NCBI RefSeq assembly: GCF_003268025.1
Contig: NZ_QLUW01000007.1
Location: 62,001-126,000 of the forward strand
Direction of reading: 5' to 3'
Source of the DNA: Paenibacillus montanisoli
GTDB lineage: Bacteria; Bacillota; Bacilli; Paenibacillales; Paenibacillaceae
Length of the DNA stretch: 64,000 bases
The notes under the pieces were generated by a model. That model saw only the letters and a program-made list of their open reading frames with translations, did no database searches and was not told where the DNA came from. Numbering within the stretch: the first letter of the stretch is position 1; each line of letters starts with the position of its first letter. The position numbers were made by a program, and so were the translations under genes. Below are positions 35,730-44,158 of this stretch, piece by piece.

Positions 35730-35825
35730 ATGAAGCTAGGTGTCATCCGCTCGTTCGCTTTGCTTGGCATGAACCGTGAACGTGGTTCACGGCCTGTAGT
35801 TTTAACGGACATATATGTCCGTTAG
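35730..35825 (+). CDS. Possible 31-residue peptide or decayed gene copy
   Basis: ATG 35730 has a strong ATAAGGAGG site. The frame MKLGVIRSFALLGMNRERGS and 11 more residues ends inside the first palindrome. The leader nearly equals that of the SRPBCC gene (36065-36087), and 'VIRSFALLGMNRER' faintly resembles its 'VVRSLGMEAPLER'. It may be a remnant of a duplicated 5' end and not a functional peptide gene. Confidence 0.3.
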   Translation: MKLGVIRSFALLGMNRERGSRPVVLTDIYVR

Positions 35826-35935
35826 CATCTAAAAACTGGTCACTCTCAGATTCTAATGGACATGGATGTCCATTAAAGCTATATTTGGGTCAAAAAAATA
35901 TGGTTTTCACGACTAATGGACATTTTTGTCCGTTA
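35803..35935. repeat. Three related 22-bp palindromic units
   Basis: Units at 35803-35824, 35854-35875 and 35914-35935 share the form TAAYGGACA..TGTCCRTTA. The first is a perfect palindrome, the second has 10-bp arms around GG, and the third is imperfect (8 of 10). Starts are 51 and 60 bases apart and the DNA between is unrelated. They look like a dispersed intergenic palindrome family or repeated protein-binding sites. Confidence 0.75.
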
Positions 35936-35973
35936 GACGCTGTAGACTGATGTTTCAAGTCTTTCGACTCCCT

Positions 35974-36001
35974 GGCCGTAACACGTTAACGGCCTTTTTT
36001 T
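35974..36001 (+). terminator. Intrinsic terminator after the palindrome cluster
   Basis: The stem GGCCGT/ACGGCC with a 9-nt loop is followed by seven T residues. A transcript covering the palindromes, or read-through from the permease gene, would end here. Confidence 0.75.
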
Positions 36002-36082
36002 GCGCGTGTAAAATGATCCGCGATGTGTCATGCTGGAAGAAGCATGATCATCCTGGTGCCGCGAATAAGGAGGCTGTCGAAT

Positions 36083-36532
36083 TTGAGTCAAGCAATGGTC
36101 GTTGTTCGTTCGCTAGGCATGGAGGCGCCGCTTGAGCGGGTGTGGAGAGCCGTAACGGAGGCGGAGCAGCTCTCGCAGTGGTATGCGCCGGGCTCGCCGT
36201 GGGACATTCCCGAGCTTCGGAAGGGAGCTTGCGCGTGGTTTCACCACTCGCCCAATGAGCACCACCCCGGAACGGAGGCCGTGACGATGCGCGCCACGAT
36301 TTCAGCCGTTGACGCGCCGAGACGGTTCGCCATGCGCTGGGAATTCGATGATGGCCCGGAGGGGATGATGACGACGTTTCTCCTCGAGGAGGTAGCGGGC
36401 TTCACGTACGTGACCATGACCGAAACGGGCTGCGAGACCGAGGAGCAGACCAGGCAGACGGAAGCCGGCTACACGATGTCGCTGGCGAACCTGAAGGCGC
36501 TGCTGGAAGGCGGAAGCCTGCCTCATACGTAA
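36083..36532 (+). CDS. SRPBCC/AHSA1-like protein
   Basis: A 149-residue START-fold protein. 'APLERVWRAVTEAEQLSQWYAPG', 'ISAVDAPRRFAMRWEF' and 'TETGCETEEQTRQTEAGYTMSLANLKALLE' are typical of AHSA1-type hydrophobic-ligand or stress proteins. TTG 36083 follows AAGGAGGCTG with 9-nt spacing. Function unknown; relatives are often paired with ArsR regulators, but none is adjacent. Confidence 0.83.
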   Translation: MSQAMVVVRSLGMEAPLERVWRAVTEAEQLSQWYAPGSPWDIPELRKGACAWFHHSPNEHHPGTEAVTMRATISAVDAPRRFAMRWEFDDGPEGMMTTFLLEEVAGFTYVTMTETGCETEEQTRQTEAGYTMSLANLKALLEGGSLPHT

Positions 36533-36537
36533 GCGAA

Positions 36538-36582
36538 AACAGGCCAGGAATGCCGCCTTAACCGGTGCGTTCCTGGCCTGTT
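36538..36582. terminator. Bidirectional intrinsic terminator
   Basis: A perfect 13-bp stem AACAGGCCAGGAA and complement, 19-nt loop, between the SRPBCC gene and the convergent siderophore operon. Confidence 0.88.
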
Positions 36583-36597
36583 CTATTTTATTGCTGT

Positions 36598-37416
36598 TTA
36601 AACCGTCACAAGTCGAGCCGCTGCCGCCGCCCTTCTGCCTTTCCCGTATGGGATGCACATCGGCGTGCCGAATATCGGATCCTGCGCAATCTGGCACTCC
36701 ATCTGGAACACGTCGCGGATCAGCTGTTCGTTCACGATCCGCTCCGGCGCGCCTTCCGCGTAGATCTGGCCTTCTTTTACCGCTACGATATGATGCGCGT
36801 ACCGGCAGGCGAGGTTGATGTCATGCAGCACCATGACGATCGTCCGGTTCTCCTGCTCGTTCAGCCGGTAGAGCAGATCGAGAATTTCGATCTGGTGCGT
36901 CATATCGAGGTAGGTCGTCGGCTCGTCGAGCAGAATCGTTCCCGTATTCTGCGCAAGCGTCATCGCGATCCATGCCCGCTGCCGCTGGCCGCCAGACAGC
37001 GAGTCGACCGAGCGGCCGGCCAAATCCTCCATATGCGTAGCCTGGAGCGCTTTCTTAACCATGCGCTCATCCTCGGCGGACCACTGCTGCAGGAAGCTCT
37101 GGTACGGGTAGCGGCCTTGTTTGACGAGCTGCATCACGGTCAGCCCTTCCGGCGCGGTCGGGCCCTGCGGCAGAATAGCCAGACGCTTGGCGACCTCTTT
37201 GCTGGAGAGCTTGGCGATGTCGGAGCCATCAAGCGCGATGGAACCTTCCTGCGGCTTTAACAAGCGGGCCAGCGAGCGGAGCAGGGTCGATTTGCCGCAG
37301 CCGTTGCTTCCGATAAACACGGTGATTTTGCCGTCCGGGACGGTGATGCCCAGGTTCGAGAAGATAGGCTTCTTCCCGTAAGACAACGTGAGATTTTGCG
37401 CTTCGATAACGGACAT
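36598..37416 (-). CDS. Iron-siderophore ABC transporter ATP-binding protein (FecE-like)
   Basis: A 272-residue ATPase with Walker A GSNGCGKST, signature LSGGQRQR, Walker B ILLDEPTTYLD (the TTYLD form is typical of FecE/FhuC) and H-loop VLHDINLA. It is the last gene of the operon permease-permease-ATPase read on the minus strand, 14 bases after the FecD-like gene. Expected to power uptake of an iron-siderophore complex. Fur control is inferred from the boxes at the operon's head. Confidence 0.93.
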   Translation of the reverse strand: MSVIEAQNLTLSYGKKPIFSNLGITVPDGKITVFIGSNGCGKSTLLRSLARLLKPQEGSIALDGSDIAKLSSKEVAKRLAILPQGPTAPEGLTVMQLVKQGRYPYQSFLQQWSAEDERMVKKALQATHMEDLAGRSVDSLSGGQRQRAWIAMTLAQNTGTILLDEPTTYLDMTHQIEILDLLYRLNEQENRTIVMVLHDINLACRYAHHIVAVKEGQIYAEGAPERIVNEQLIRDVFQMECQIAQDPIFGTPMCIPYGKGRRAAAAARLVTV

Positions 37417-37430
37417 GGGAATTCACTCCT

Positions 37431-38474
37431 TTACGAGTTTCGATGACGATAGAGCAGGTAAATAAAGAACGGTGCCCCGACAGCGGCCGTGAAGACGCCG
37501 GCAGGTATATCCAAAGGGATAAACGCGGTTCTGGCGATCAAGTCCGACAGCAGCAGAACCAGCGAGCCGATGAGGGCCGACACGGGAATAACGCCGCCGT
37601 ATGCGGGCCCGACCAGCTTGCGCGCGATATGCGGAGCCATGAGGCCGATAAAATTGATAGCGCCGCCGATGGCGACCGCCGCGCCTGCAAGCGCGACGCT
37701 GATGAGCAGCAGGATCGTCCGTTTGGCATGAACGGCGCTGCCTACGCCGGTTGCCACTTCGTCGCCGAGCTCCTGCACGTTCAGATGCCGCGCATAGAAG
37801 AACGCGACAGGCATGAGCACGATCATCCATGGCAGGAGCGTCACCACGTCGCGCGTCCACGATGACCCGTAGATGCTGCCGGTCATGAACGTAAACGCTT
37901 TGACCGTTACGGCTGTAGGAGTAAACGGCGCGGTTAGAATAACCATGTACGTAATCGCCGTCAGCGCCGTTGCCATCCCGATGCCGATCAGCACTAGCCG
38001 AAGCGGCGTGATGCCGCGGCGGTAGGCGAAGAGATAGATCAGGAAGGCTGCGCCGAATGCGCCGGCAATGGAGCTGACCGGCATGAAGCGGATGCTGACA
38101 TCCGAGAAGAAAATGATAAAGCAGACCGTGCCCAACGAAGCGCCGCCCGAGATTCCGATGACATCCGGCGAGGTGAGCGGATTGCGCACGATGCCCTGCA
38201 GCAGGGCGCCCGAAACGGCCAGCATCGAGCCCACCATCATCGCGATGACGACACGGGGCATGCGAAGCGATAAAATAATCATCGAATCGGCAGGGTCGCC
38301 CATGCCGAGCAGCGTGCGAATGACGGCGCCCGGGCTGATGGTCGTGCTGCCTAAGGCAACGCAGACAATAACGCCGATTAAGTTGGCGGCGATCAAGAGC
38401 AGAATGACCGAAACCGTTCGGCGATCGAGATGAAACGAATGGCCAGGCCCCCGTAATGCCCACTGTTTGTTCAT
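37431..38474 (-). CDS. Iron-siderophore ABC transporter permease (FecCD family)
   Basis: A 347-residue permease with nine or ten helices and FecCD landmarks: 'RMPRVVIAMMVGSMLAVSGALLQG', 'RNPLTSPDVIGISGGASLG' and 'FIGLMAPHIAR'. ATG 38474 (site GGGGGGATC) lies one base after the upstream permease's stop, so the genes are coupled. It should pair with the other permease as a heterodimer. Confidence 0.93.
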   Translation of the reverse strand: MNKQWALRGPGHSFHLDRRTVSVILLLIAANLIGVIVCVALGSTTISPGAVIRTLLGMGDPADSMIILSLRMPRVVIAMMVGSMLAVSGALLQGIVRNPLTSPDVIGISGGASLGTVCFIIFFSDVSIRFMPVSSIAGAFGAAFLIYLFAYRRGITPLRLVLIGIGMATALTAITYMVILTAPFTPTAVTVKAFTFMTGSIYGSSWTRDVVTLLPWMIVLMPVAFFYARHLNVQELGDEVATGVGSAVHAKRTILLLISVALAGAAVAIGGAINFIGLMAPHIARKLVGPAYGGVIPVSALIGSLVLLLSDLIARTAFIPLDIPAGVFTAAVGAPFFIYLLYRHRNS

Positions 38475-38475
38475 C

Positions 38476-39480
38476 TTACCGATCCCCCCTTCTGGCAATA
38501 TAAACGAAGAACGGTACGCCGAGAATCGCCGTCATAATGCCGACCGGCACTTCTTTCGGGAAGGCGATGAAACGCGAGCCGATGTCGGAGGCCAGCAGCA
38601 GGATGCCGCCCAGCAGCGCGCAATATGGGAGCGTCCATCGAAAGTCGGTCCCGACCAGATAACGCGTAATATGCGGAATAATAATGCCGACGAAAGCGAT
38701 AGGACCTGCAATAGATACCGATCCCCCCGCAAGCAGGACGACGATGACCGCGGCGGCCAGCTTCACGTATACCGTGGATTGGCCCAGCCCCGTAGCGACG
38801 TCCTCCCCGAGCACGAGCAAATTCATATGCCTCGACAGCAGCAAGGAGCCAACAAGCGCGATTCCCATGTAAGGGGCGGCAGCCGTGAAGATGCCCATGT
38901 CCCGCCCGGCGACGGAGCCGACGAACCAATACAGCACCTGGTCGAAGGTTTGGCCGCCCGTAAGCAGGACGCCCATCGACAGGGAGGAGAAGAAGGCCGT
39001 CATGGCCGCGCCCGCGAGCGTCACTTTAATGGGCGTGAGCCCGTCGCTGCCGATCGAGCCGAGAACGTAAACGATAAAGGCCGTGCAAGCTGCGCCCGCG
39101 AACGCCAGTGTCGCGAATGTGCTTAGGCTGCTTGCGCCGAAGAAAGCCGAGCTGACGACGATGAAGAACGCAGCGCCCGCATTGATGCCGAACAGGCTGG
39201 GCGATGCGAGCGGATTGCGCGTGATGCCCTGCATCAAGGCGCCGGCCACGGCGAGACTGGCGCCGGCCATCGCAGCGATCAGCGCGCGCGGCATTCGAGC
39301 CGTCTGGATGATGAGATGCTCTTGCGAGCCGTTGTAGGATGTATAGGATTCCACGATCGTTCGCCAGCTAATGTCGGCCGTCCCGAATAGAATGCTGCAG
39401 ATTAATCCGGCGGCAAGAAGAAGCAGGCAGATGATTAAGCCGATAAGCCTTGAAAATCGCGTTGAAAGTAGGGTGTTCAT
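38476..39480 (-). CDS. Iron-siderophore ABC transporter permease (FecCD family)
   Basis: A 334-residue permease paralogous to the next gene: 'RMPRALIAAMAGASLAVAGALMQG', 'RNPLASPSLFGINAGAAFF', 'FVGIIIPHITR'. It is the first gene of the operon. The start is placed at ATG 39480 (AAAGAGG site); ATG 39501 has no site. The divergent substrate-binding-protein gene begins about 200 bases away, and two Fur-type boxes lie between. Confidence 0.92.
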   Translation of the reverse strand: MNTLLSTRFSRLIGLIICLLLLAAGLICSILFGTADISWRTIVESYTSYNGSQEHLIIQTARMPRALIAAMAGASLAVAGALMQGITRNPLASPSLFGINAGAAFFIVVSSAFFGASSLSTFATLAFAGAACTAFIVYVLGSIGSDGLTPIKVTLAGAAMTAFFSSLSMGVLLTGGQTFDQVLYWFVGSVAGRDMGIFTAAAPYMGIALVGSLLLSRHMNLLVLGEDVATGLGQSTVYVKLAAAVIVVLLAGGSVSIAGPIAFVGIIIPHITRYLVGTDFRWTLPYCALLGGILLLASDIGSRFIAFPKEVPVGIMTAILGVPFFVYIARRGDR

Positions 39481-39574
39481 AGCGGCCTCTTTCTTTGTCA
39501 TGCTAATGAAATGAGTGCGAATGCAATTGTAACAGTACTTATGACATTCTAGGCTATGACTGGGCAGGTGTCAA

Positions 39575-39589
39575 TGAGATTGATTCTCA
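39575..39589. promoter_or_regulatory. Fur box candidate 1
   Basis: TGAGATTGATTCTCA matches the 7-1-7 Fur consensus TGATAATnATTATCA at 11 of 14 positions. It lies between the divergent siderophore genes, just upstream of the -35 of the binding-protein promoter. Confidence 0.65.
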
Positions 39590-39595
39590 AAGTCA

Positions 39596-39624
39596 TTGAC
39601 TTTCATTTTTATCCCTGCTATAGT
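39596..39624 (+). promoter_or_regulatory. Sigma-A promoter of the binding-protein gene
   Basis: TTGACT, 17 nt, TATAGT with the extended -10 element TGC. It is flanked on both sides by Fur-type boxes and begins 81 bases before the ATG. Confidence 0.8.
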
Positions 39625-39641
39625 AGCCTACAGAAAGCTAA

Positions 39642-39656
39642 TGATAATCATTTTCA
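39642..39656. promoter_or_regulatory. Fur box candidate 2
   Basis: TGATAATCATTTTCA matches the 7-1-7 Fur consensus at 13 of 14 positions. It lies about 10-25 bases after the predicted start of transcription, where bound Fur would block elongation or initiation. Confidence 0.85.
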
Positions 39657-39676
39657 ATATCGAAAGGACGTTTGCA

Positions 39677-40672
39677 ATGTTATCCAATTTGAAGTCGAAG
39701 TCAACTTGGCCAGTGGCCGCTCTACTGCTCTCTTTATTGCTCCTCTTATCCGCTTGCGGTCAAAAAGCTGCTAACAACGATGCGAATACTGCTGGTAACA
39801 CGGCATCCGATAATGCACAATCGGAAGAGCGCGTCATTACTCATTCCATGGGCGAAACGCCGATTAAAGGCACGCCGCTGCGCGTCGTCGTTTTGACCAA
39901 TGAAGGCACTGAAGCGCTTCTGGCGCTTGGCGTGAAGCCGGTAGGCGCCGTTAAATCGTGGACGGGCGACCCTTGGTACGAGCATATCAAGTCGCAAATG
40001 GAAGGCGTAGAGGTTGTCGGCGAAGAAAGCCAGCCGAACATCGAGCTGATCGCCAGCCTGAAGCCGGATCTGATTCTCGGTAACAAGCTCCGCCAGGAGA
40101 AAGTATACGATCAGCTGAAAGCGATCGCTCCGACTGTCTTCTCCGAGACGCTGCGCGGCGCTTGGCAGGATAACTTTATGCTCTACGCGGATGCGCTTGG
40201 CAAGAAAGCCGAGGGCGAGAAAATCATCGCAGACTACGATAACCGCACGGTCGACTTCAAATCGAAGGCTGGCGACAAGCTGAATGCGAAAGTGTCCGTC
40301 GTTCGTTTCATGGCAGGCAAAACGCGTATTTACCTGGGAGATACGTTCACGGGTCTGGCATTCTCGAAGCTGGGCATTACGCGTCCTGACAGCCAGCTGA
40401 ACTACAAAGACACGTTCGTTGAAGAAATTACGAAGGAGCGTCTGCCAGAGGTAGATGCGGACAAACTGTTCTACTTTACTTATGAGACAGGCGACGGCAA
40501 AGGAACGGCGATGGAAGAGGAAATGATGAAGGACCCGCTGTGGCAGAGTCTGGCCGTCGTGAAGAATAAGCAAGCTTATCGCGTCAGCGATGCGATCTGG
40601 AACACGTCCGGCGGCGTTATCTCCGCGAATTTAATGCTGGATGAGCTGGCTAAGATCTACGACGTTAAATAG
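39677..40672 (+). CDS. Iron-siderophore substrate-binding lipoprotein
   Basis: A 331-residue class III binding protein (FecB/YfmC-like). Signal with lipobox LLSAC (Cys27), an Asn/Ala-rich linker, then two lobes: 'PLRVVVLTNEGTEALLALGVKPVGAV', 'PNIELIASLKPDLILGNKL' and the C-terminal 'NKQAYRVSDAIWNTSGGVISANLMLDEL'. ATG 39677 follows AAAGGA. It delivers ferric siderophore (type unknown; citrate-like is possible) to the divergently encoded permeases. Two Fur boxes flank its promoter. Confidence 0.93.
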   Translation: MLSNLKSKSTWPVAALLLSLLLLLSACGQKAANNDANTAGNTASDNAQSEERVITHSMGETPIKGTPLRVVVLTNEGTEALLALGVKPVGAVKSWTGDPWYEHIKSQMEGVEVVGEESQPNIELIASLKPDLILGNKLRQEKVYDQLKAIAPTVFSETLRGAWQDNFMLYADALGKKAEGEKIIADYDNRTVDFKSKAGDKLNAKVSVVRFMAGKTRIYLGDTFTGLAFSKLGITRPDSQLNYKDTFVEEITKERLPEVDADKLFYFTYETGDGKGTAMEEEMMKDPLWQSLAVVKNKQAYRVSDAIWNTSGGVISANLMLDELAKIYDVK

Positions 40673-40685
40673 GGAACGATGGGAT

Positions 40686-40716
40686 AGAACCGTGAAGGCA
40701 TTCACGGTTCTTTTTT
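40686..40716 (+). terminator. Intrinsic terminator
   Basis: A perfect 11-bp stem AGAACCGTGAA and complement, 4-nt loop and six T residues. Confidence 0.93.
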
Positions 40717-40788
40717 ATTTCCTAGCAACAAAATCCCCTTTTATGCGTCTAACCTTCATAACTTAGTTCGATCAGAGGTGTAACACAG

Positions 40789-43044
40789 TTGAATTGGAAA
40801 CAGACAATGTTAGGGTTGGCAGCTGCAGGCGCTGCTATGCTCATGTGGGCGGGCAGCGCTTCGGCGGCGGAGAAGTTCACCGATTTGCAGCAGGCCCGGT
40901 GGGCGGAAGACAGTATTTTGTACATGGCGGAGCGGGGGACGGTAGCCGGATATGGCAACGGAAGCTTCCGGCCCGAAGGAGCGGTGACCCGTGCGCAGGC
41001 GGTGACGTTCATGGTGCGGGAGCTGTACCCGGAGGAGCTTGCGCGTGAAGGCGGGCAGACGTACACGGACGTACCGGTGAACCATCCGTTCTACAAGGAG
41101 ATCGAAGTCGCCGCGAAGATGGGACTTGCGGGCGGCTTTCCGGACGGCTCCTTCCATCCCGATGCGCCGGTCAGCCGCGCTGAAACCGCGGCATTTCTCA
41201 CGCGAGCGTATGCGCTTCAGACGGGCGGCGGCTCGGGTAAACTATCCGATACCGCGAACCATTGGGCAGCCGCGCCCATCGGGATCATGAGCTCCAACGG
41301 TCTTATAGGCGGCTATGCGGACGGTACCTATCGGCCGGACAAGTCCGTTTCGCGGGCCGAGTTTGCCGTGTTCTTGGCACGGGTAATCCGATTCGAGCGG
41401 GAGGCTGCCATTCAGGCGCGGGATTGGGATAAGCTGATGTCTTACATGACGGTCAGCGAGCAAGTGGGTCAGATGCTGATGCCCGATATCCGGGAGTGGA
41501 AGGGCAAGCGGACGACGACCGTGAACGAAGGGATCAAAGGGGCCGTCCATGATCAGGATTTGGGCGGGCTCATTCTGTTCGAGAAAAATATCGTGGGCGC
41601 CGAGCAGGTCGCAGCGCTCACCCACGGGCTGCAAGCGGAAGCGGGGGATATTCCGTTATTTATGGCGATCGACCAAGAGGGCGGCGTCATTAAGCGGATC
41701 CCGGGCGGCACGAATTTGCCCGGACAGATGGCGCTTGGCGCGGCGGGGGATGAGCCGCTGGCGAAAGCGGCAGGCCGGTTGACCGGCGAGGAGCTGAAAG
41801 CGCTGGGGGTGCAGCTTGATTTTGCGCCGGTGCTCGACATCAACAGCAATCCGGACAATCCGATCATCGGGATGCGCGCGTTCTCGTCCGATCCGGATCT
41901 GGTTACACGGCTTGGGTTGGCGGAGATGAAGGGATTGCAGGAGGCGGGCGTCATTCCGGCGGTAAAACATTTCCCGGGACATGGAGATACGACGGTTGAT
42001 TCCCACTTAGGCTTGCCGGTGTTGAATCATGACCGTGAGCGGCTCGACGCGGTGGAGCTCAAGCCGTTCCGCGCCGCGATCGCTAGCGGCGCGGAGATGA
42101 TTATGAGCGCTCATATCGCTTTTCCGGCCGTCGATAACGAACGGGTTGTATCCCGCAAGGACGGCAGCAGCGTGCCGGTGCCGGCGACCTTGTCGAAGAA
42201 CGTGCTGTCCGGTCTTCTTCGGGGAGAGCTCGGCTATAAGGGCGTCATTATTTCCGATGCGTTTACGATGAACGGGATCGTGGAGCATTTTGGCGAGGAG
42301 CAGGCCGTGGTCCGTGCGGTCAATGCCGGCGTAGACATTATACTGATGCCGCAGGATCCGGCAAAGGCTCATAAAGCGCTGGTTAACGCGGTCAAGAGCG
42401 GCACGGTTTCCAGAGACGCAGTTCATGCGGCGGTGAAACGGATCTTGGAGTTGAAAGCGAAATATGGATTGTTCGAAGAGCGCGGCAGCAGCCTGTCCGA
42501 CCGGCTGGACGCGCTGAAGGCCGTAATTGGCACGGCTTCTCACCGCGCGGTGGAGCAGGAGATCGCGGAGCGGGCGGTCACGCTTCTAGCCGGCCGCGAC
42601 GGCTCGCATCCCGACCTCATCCGGCAAGGTGACCGGGTGGTCATTGCCGCCGCTGATGAGGAGATCGCGAGGCAGGTGCAGAAGCAGCTGACGGAAGCGG
42701 ACGCATCGCTCAAGACCGAAATTGACATGGTCGGTCCGGGGAAACTGTCTGGCGTACGGCCTGCAATCGGCGAGGCTGACTATGTCATCTTAGCCACCTA
42801 TCAGTTCCGCAATGTGGCGAGCCAATTCGGCTGGGCCGATTATCAAGTCGTCCTGGATGAGTTGAACGGGCAAAATAAGAGGTATGCCTTGGTATCACTC
42901 GGTAATCCTTATGAGGGCATGTTTTTGCGAGATATAAAGTCCGGAATAGCCGTATACGGCAAACAGGAGCCTAACATCGGGGCAGGCCTGAAGGCGCTTC
43001 TCGGCCAATTGGAGCCGCATGGCGTGCTGCCGGTGCAGGATTAA
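40789..43044 (+). CDS. SLH-anchored GH3 beta-N-acetylhexosaminidase
   Basis: A 751-residue secreted enzyme. Signal peptide 1-26 (cut after ASA), then three S-layer-homology repeats at about 29-75, 88-137 and 143-195 ('GYGNGSFRPEGAVTRAQAV', 'GGFPDGSFHPDAPVSRAE', 'GGYADGTYRPDKSVSRAEF'). The GH3 barrel (about 215-560) has the NagZ-type loop KHFPGHGDTTVDSHLGLP with the His/Asp acid-base pair, and nucleophile Asp in 'GVIISDAFTM'. A C-terminal domain follows (570-751). It is expected to trim GlcNAc-containing muropeptides or chitin while held on the cell wall. TTG 40789 follows AGAGGTG. Confidence 0.93.
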   Translation: MNWKQTMLGLAAAGAAMLMWAGSASAAEKFTDLQQARWAEDSILYMAERGTVAGYGNGSFRPEGAVTRAQAVTFMVRELYPEELAREGGQTYTDVPVNHPFYKEIEVAAKMGLAGGFPDGSFHPDAPVSRAETAAFLTRAYALQTGGGSGKLSDTANHWAAAPIGIMSSNGLIGGYADGTYRPDKSVSRAEFAVFLARVIRFEREAAIQARDWDKLMSYMTVSEQVGQMLMPDIREWKGKRTTTVNEGIKGAVHDQDLGGLILFEKNIVGAEQVAALTHGLQAEAGDIPLFMAIDQEGGVIKRIPGGTNLPGQMALGAAGDEPLAKAAGRLTGEELKALGVQLDFAPVLDINSNPDNPIIGMRAFSSDPDLVTRLGLAEMKGLQEAGVIPAVKHFPGHGDTTVDSHLGLPVLNHDRERLDAVELKPFRAAIASGAEMIMSAHIAFPAVDNERVVSRKDGSSVPVPATLSKNVLSGLLRGELGYKGVIISDAFTMNGIVEHFGEEQAVVRAVNAGVDIILMPQDPAKAHKALVNAVKSGTVSRDAVHAAVKRILELKAKYGLFEERGSSLSDRLDALKAVIGTASHRAVEQEIAERAVTLLAGRDGSHPDLIRQGDRVVIAAADEEIARQVQKQLTEADASLKTEIDMVGPGKLSGVRPAIGEADYVILATYQFRNVASQFGWADYQVVLDELNGQNKRYALVSLGNPYEGMFLRDIKSGIAVYGKQEPNIGAGLKALLGQLEPHGVLPVQD

Positions 43045-43146
43045 GGCGGGGGAACAGCCTGATTAGGGCGGTGAAGTTCTATTTGGAAGACATCGCGGGT
43101 ATGCATGTACTATACGCAGGTAGAGCCGATGTGAGGTGATGCGCCC

Positions 43147-43923
43147 GTGGAAGCTGTAAGCCCGATAATTGTTGCGCCGTGCGGGAATATGGATCAGGTC
43201 ATGGATGAAATGGGGCGCCGTTTGGAGCGGCTCCAGCACCGGAAGGATAGGCGGATCGTTTTTCACCGCGTTTATTTGTTAATGACCCGGGAAATGAAAC
43301 GCCGTTTGAACGGAGGCTATTTTCACGATGCGCAGTGGATGGAGCGTGTATTGGTTCGCTTCGCCAAGTATTATTTCGCAGCGATGGATGACCGCGACGC
43401 CGGGCGGCCATGCGCGCCCGCATGGGAGCTCGCCTTCCGGCAGGCCCGGTCCGAAAGCAGCTTCGTTCTGCAGGACGCCTTGCTCGGCATTAACGCGCAT
43501 ATTAACAATGATCTGGCTATGGTGCTCCATGGCATCTTGCTGGAAGACCAGGCTTGGCCCGATGCGCGCATGATGTTCGAGCGGCGTAAGGATCACGACC
43601 AAATCAATGAGGTGCTGGGCGAGCTGGTGGATCAGGTGCAGGATGAGCTGGGTCGCCATTACGCGCGGTTTATCCGGCCTATCGACCGCATTCTCGGGAG
43701 GCAGGATGAGAAGCTCTCCGGGTGTATTCTGGCTCATTGCCGGACGATGGTGTGGCTGTACACGGAGCAGCTGCTGAACGCGGAAAACGATAGAGAGAGG
43801 GAGTCGATTCGGCATCGAATCGAGCGAGAGGCCTTCGGGCTGGGACGGCAGGTGGTTGATGTGCCTGCCTTCCGCATGCTGCGGGTATTCGCGCCCATCA
43901 CAAGGCGATTTCGATGGTTTTAG
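43147..43923 (+). CDS. DUF5995-family protein
   Basis: A 258-residue helical protein from GTG 43147 (GAGGTGAT site). The signature 'LLGINAHINNDLAMVL' (about 117-132) identifies DUF5995. Other conserved-looking segments are 'YYFAAMDDRDAGRPCAPAWELAF' and 'LAHCRTMVWLYTEQLL'. The His and Asp of the signature could bind a metal, but function is unknown. It follows the SLH-GH3 gene by about 100 bases without a clear terminator. After it, an inverted repeat CGATCAC-N4-GTGATCG lies at 43973-43990. Confidence 0.8.
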   Translation: MEAVSPIIVAPCGNMDQVMDEMGRRLERLQHRKDRRIVFHRVYLLMTREMKRRLNGGYFHDAQWMERVLVRFAKYYFAAMDDRDAGRPCAPAWELAFRQARSESSFVLQDALLGINAHINNDLAMVLHGILLEDQAWPDARMMFERRKDHDQINEVLGELVDQVQDELGRHYARFIRPIDRILGRQDEKLSGCILAHCRTMVWLYTEQLLNAENDRERESIRHRIEREAFGLGRQVVDVPAFRMLRVFAPITRRFRWF

Positions 43924-44100
43924 AAGGGGCGGGACATATCCGGCGGCAGGGTTGAGATGCGACACTCTTAGCCGATCACGCTGGTGATCGAGACGATCCG
44001 TTGCGCTTCCGGCGGGCGCGCGCCTATCGGGGACAACGGGCGGTGGGCGGTCGCCTAGCGAGCGGCCATCCTGATCCTTTTGCTTATAAGAAAACGTAAA

Positions 44101-44138
44101 AAAAGCAGCAATTCGGCTTAGACCGAATTGCTGCTTTT
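44101..44138. terminator. Bidirectional intrinsic terminator
   Basis: A perfect 16-bp stem AAAAGCAGCAATTCGG and complement, 6-nt loop, with A/T tracts on both sides. It ends the LysR gene on the minus strand and DUF5995 read-through on the plus strand. Confidence 0.93.
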
Positions 44139-44158
44139 TTACATGGATGGGTCCGTAT

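Larger units (their letters stand above)
35605..36082. other. Non-coding region rich in palindromes
   Basis: A 478-base gap with no normal-sized gene. It holds a short frame (35730-35825), a hairpin CCGTGAAC-GTG-GTTCACGG (35774-35792), three related palindromes (35803-35935) and a terminator (35974-36001), followed by the leader of the SRPBCC gene. Confidence 0.7.

Noticed and set aside
35730..36001. CRISPR-like array at the palindrome cluster
   Set aside because: Only three units, spacers of about 29 and 38 bases with imperfect repeats, and no cas genes in the window.
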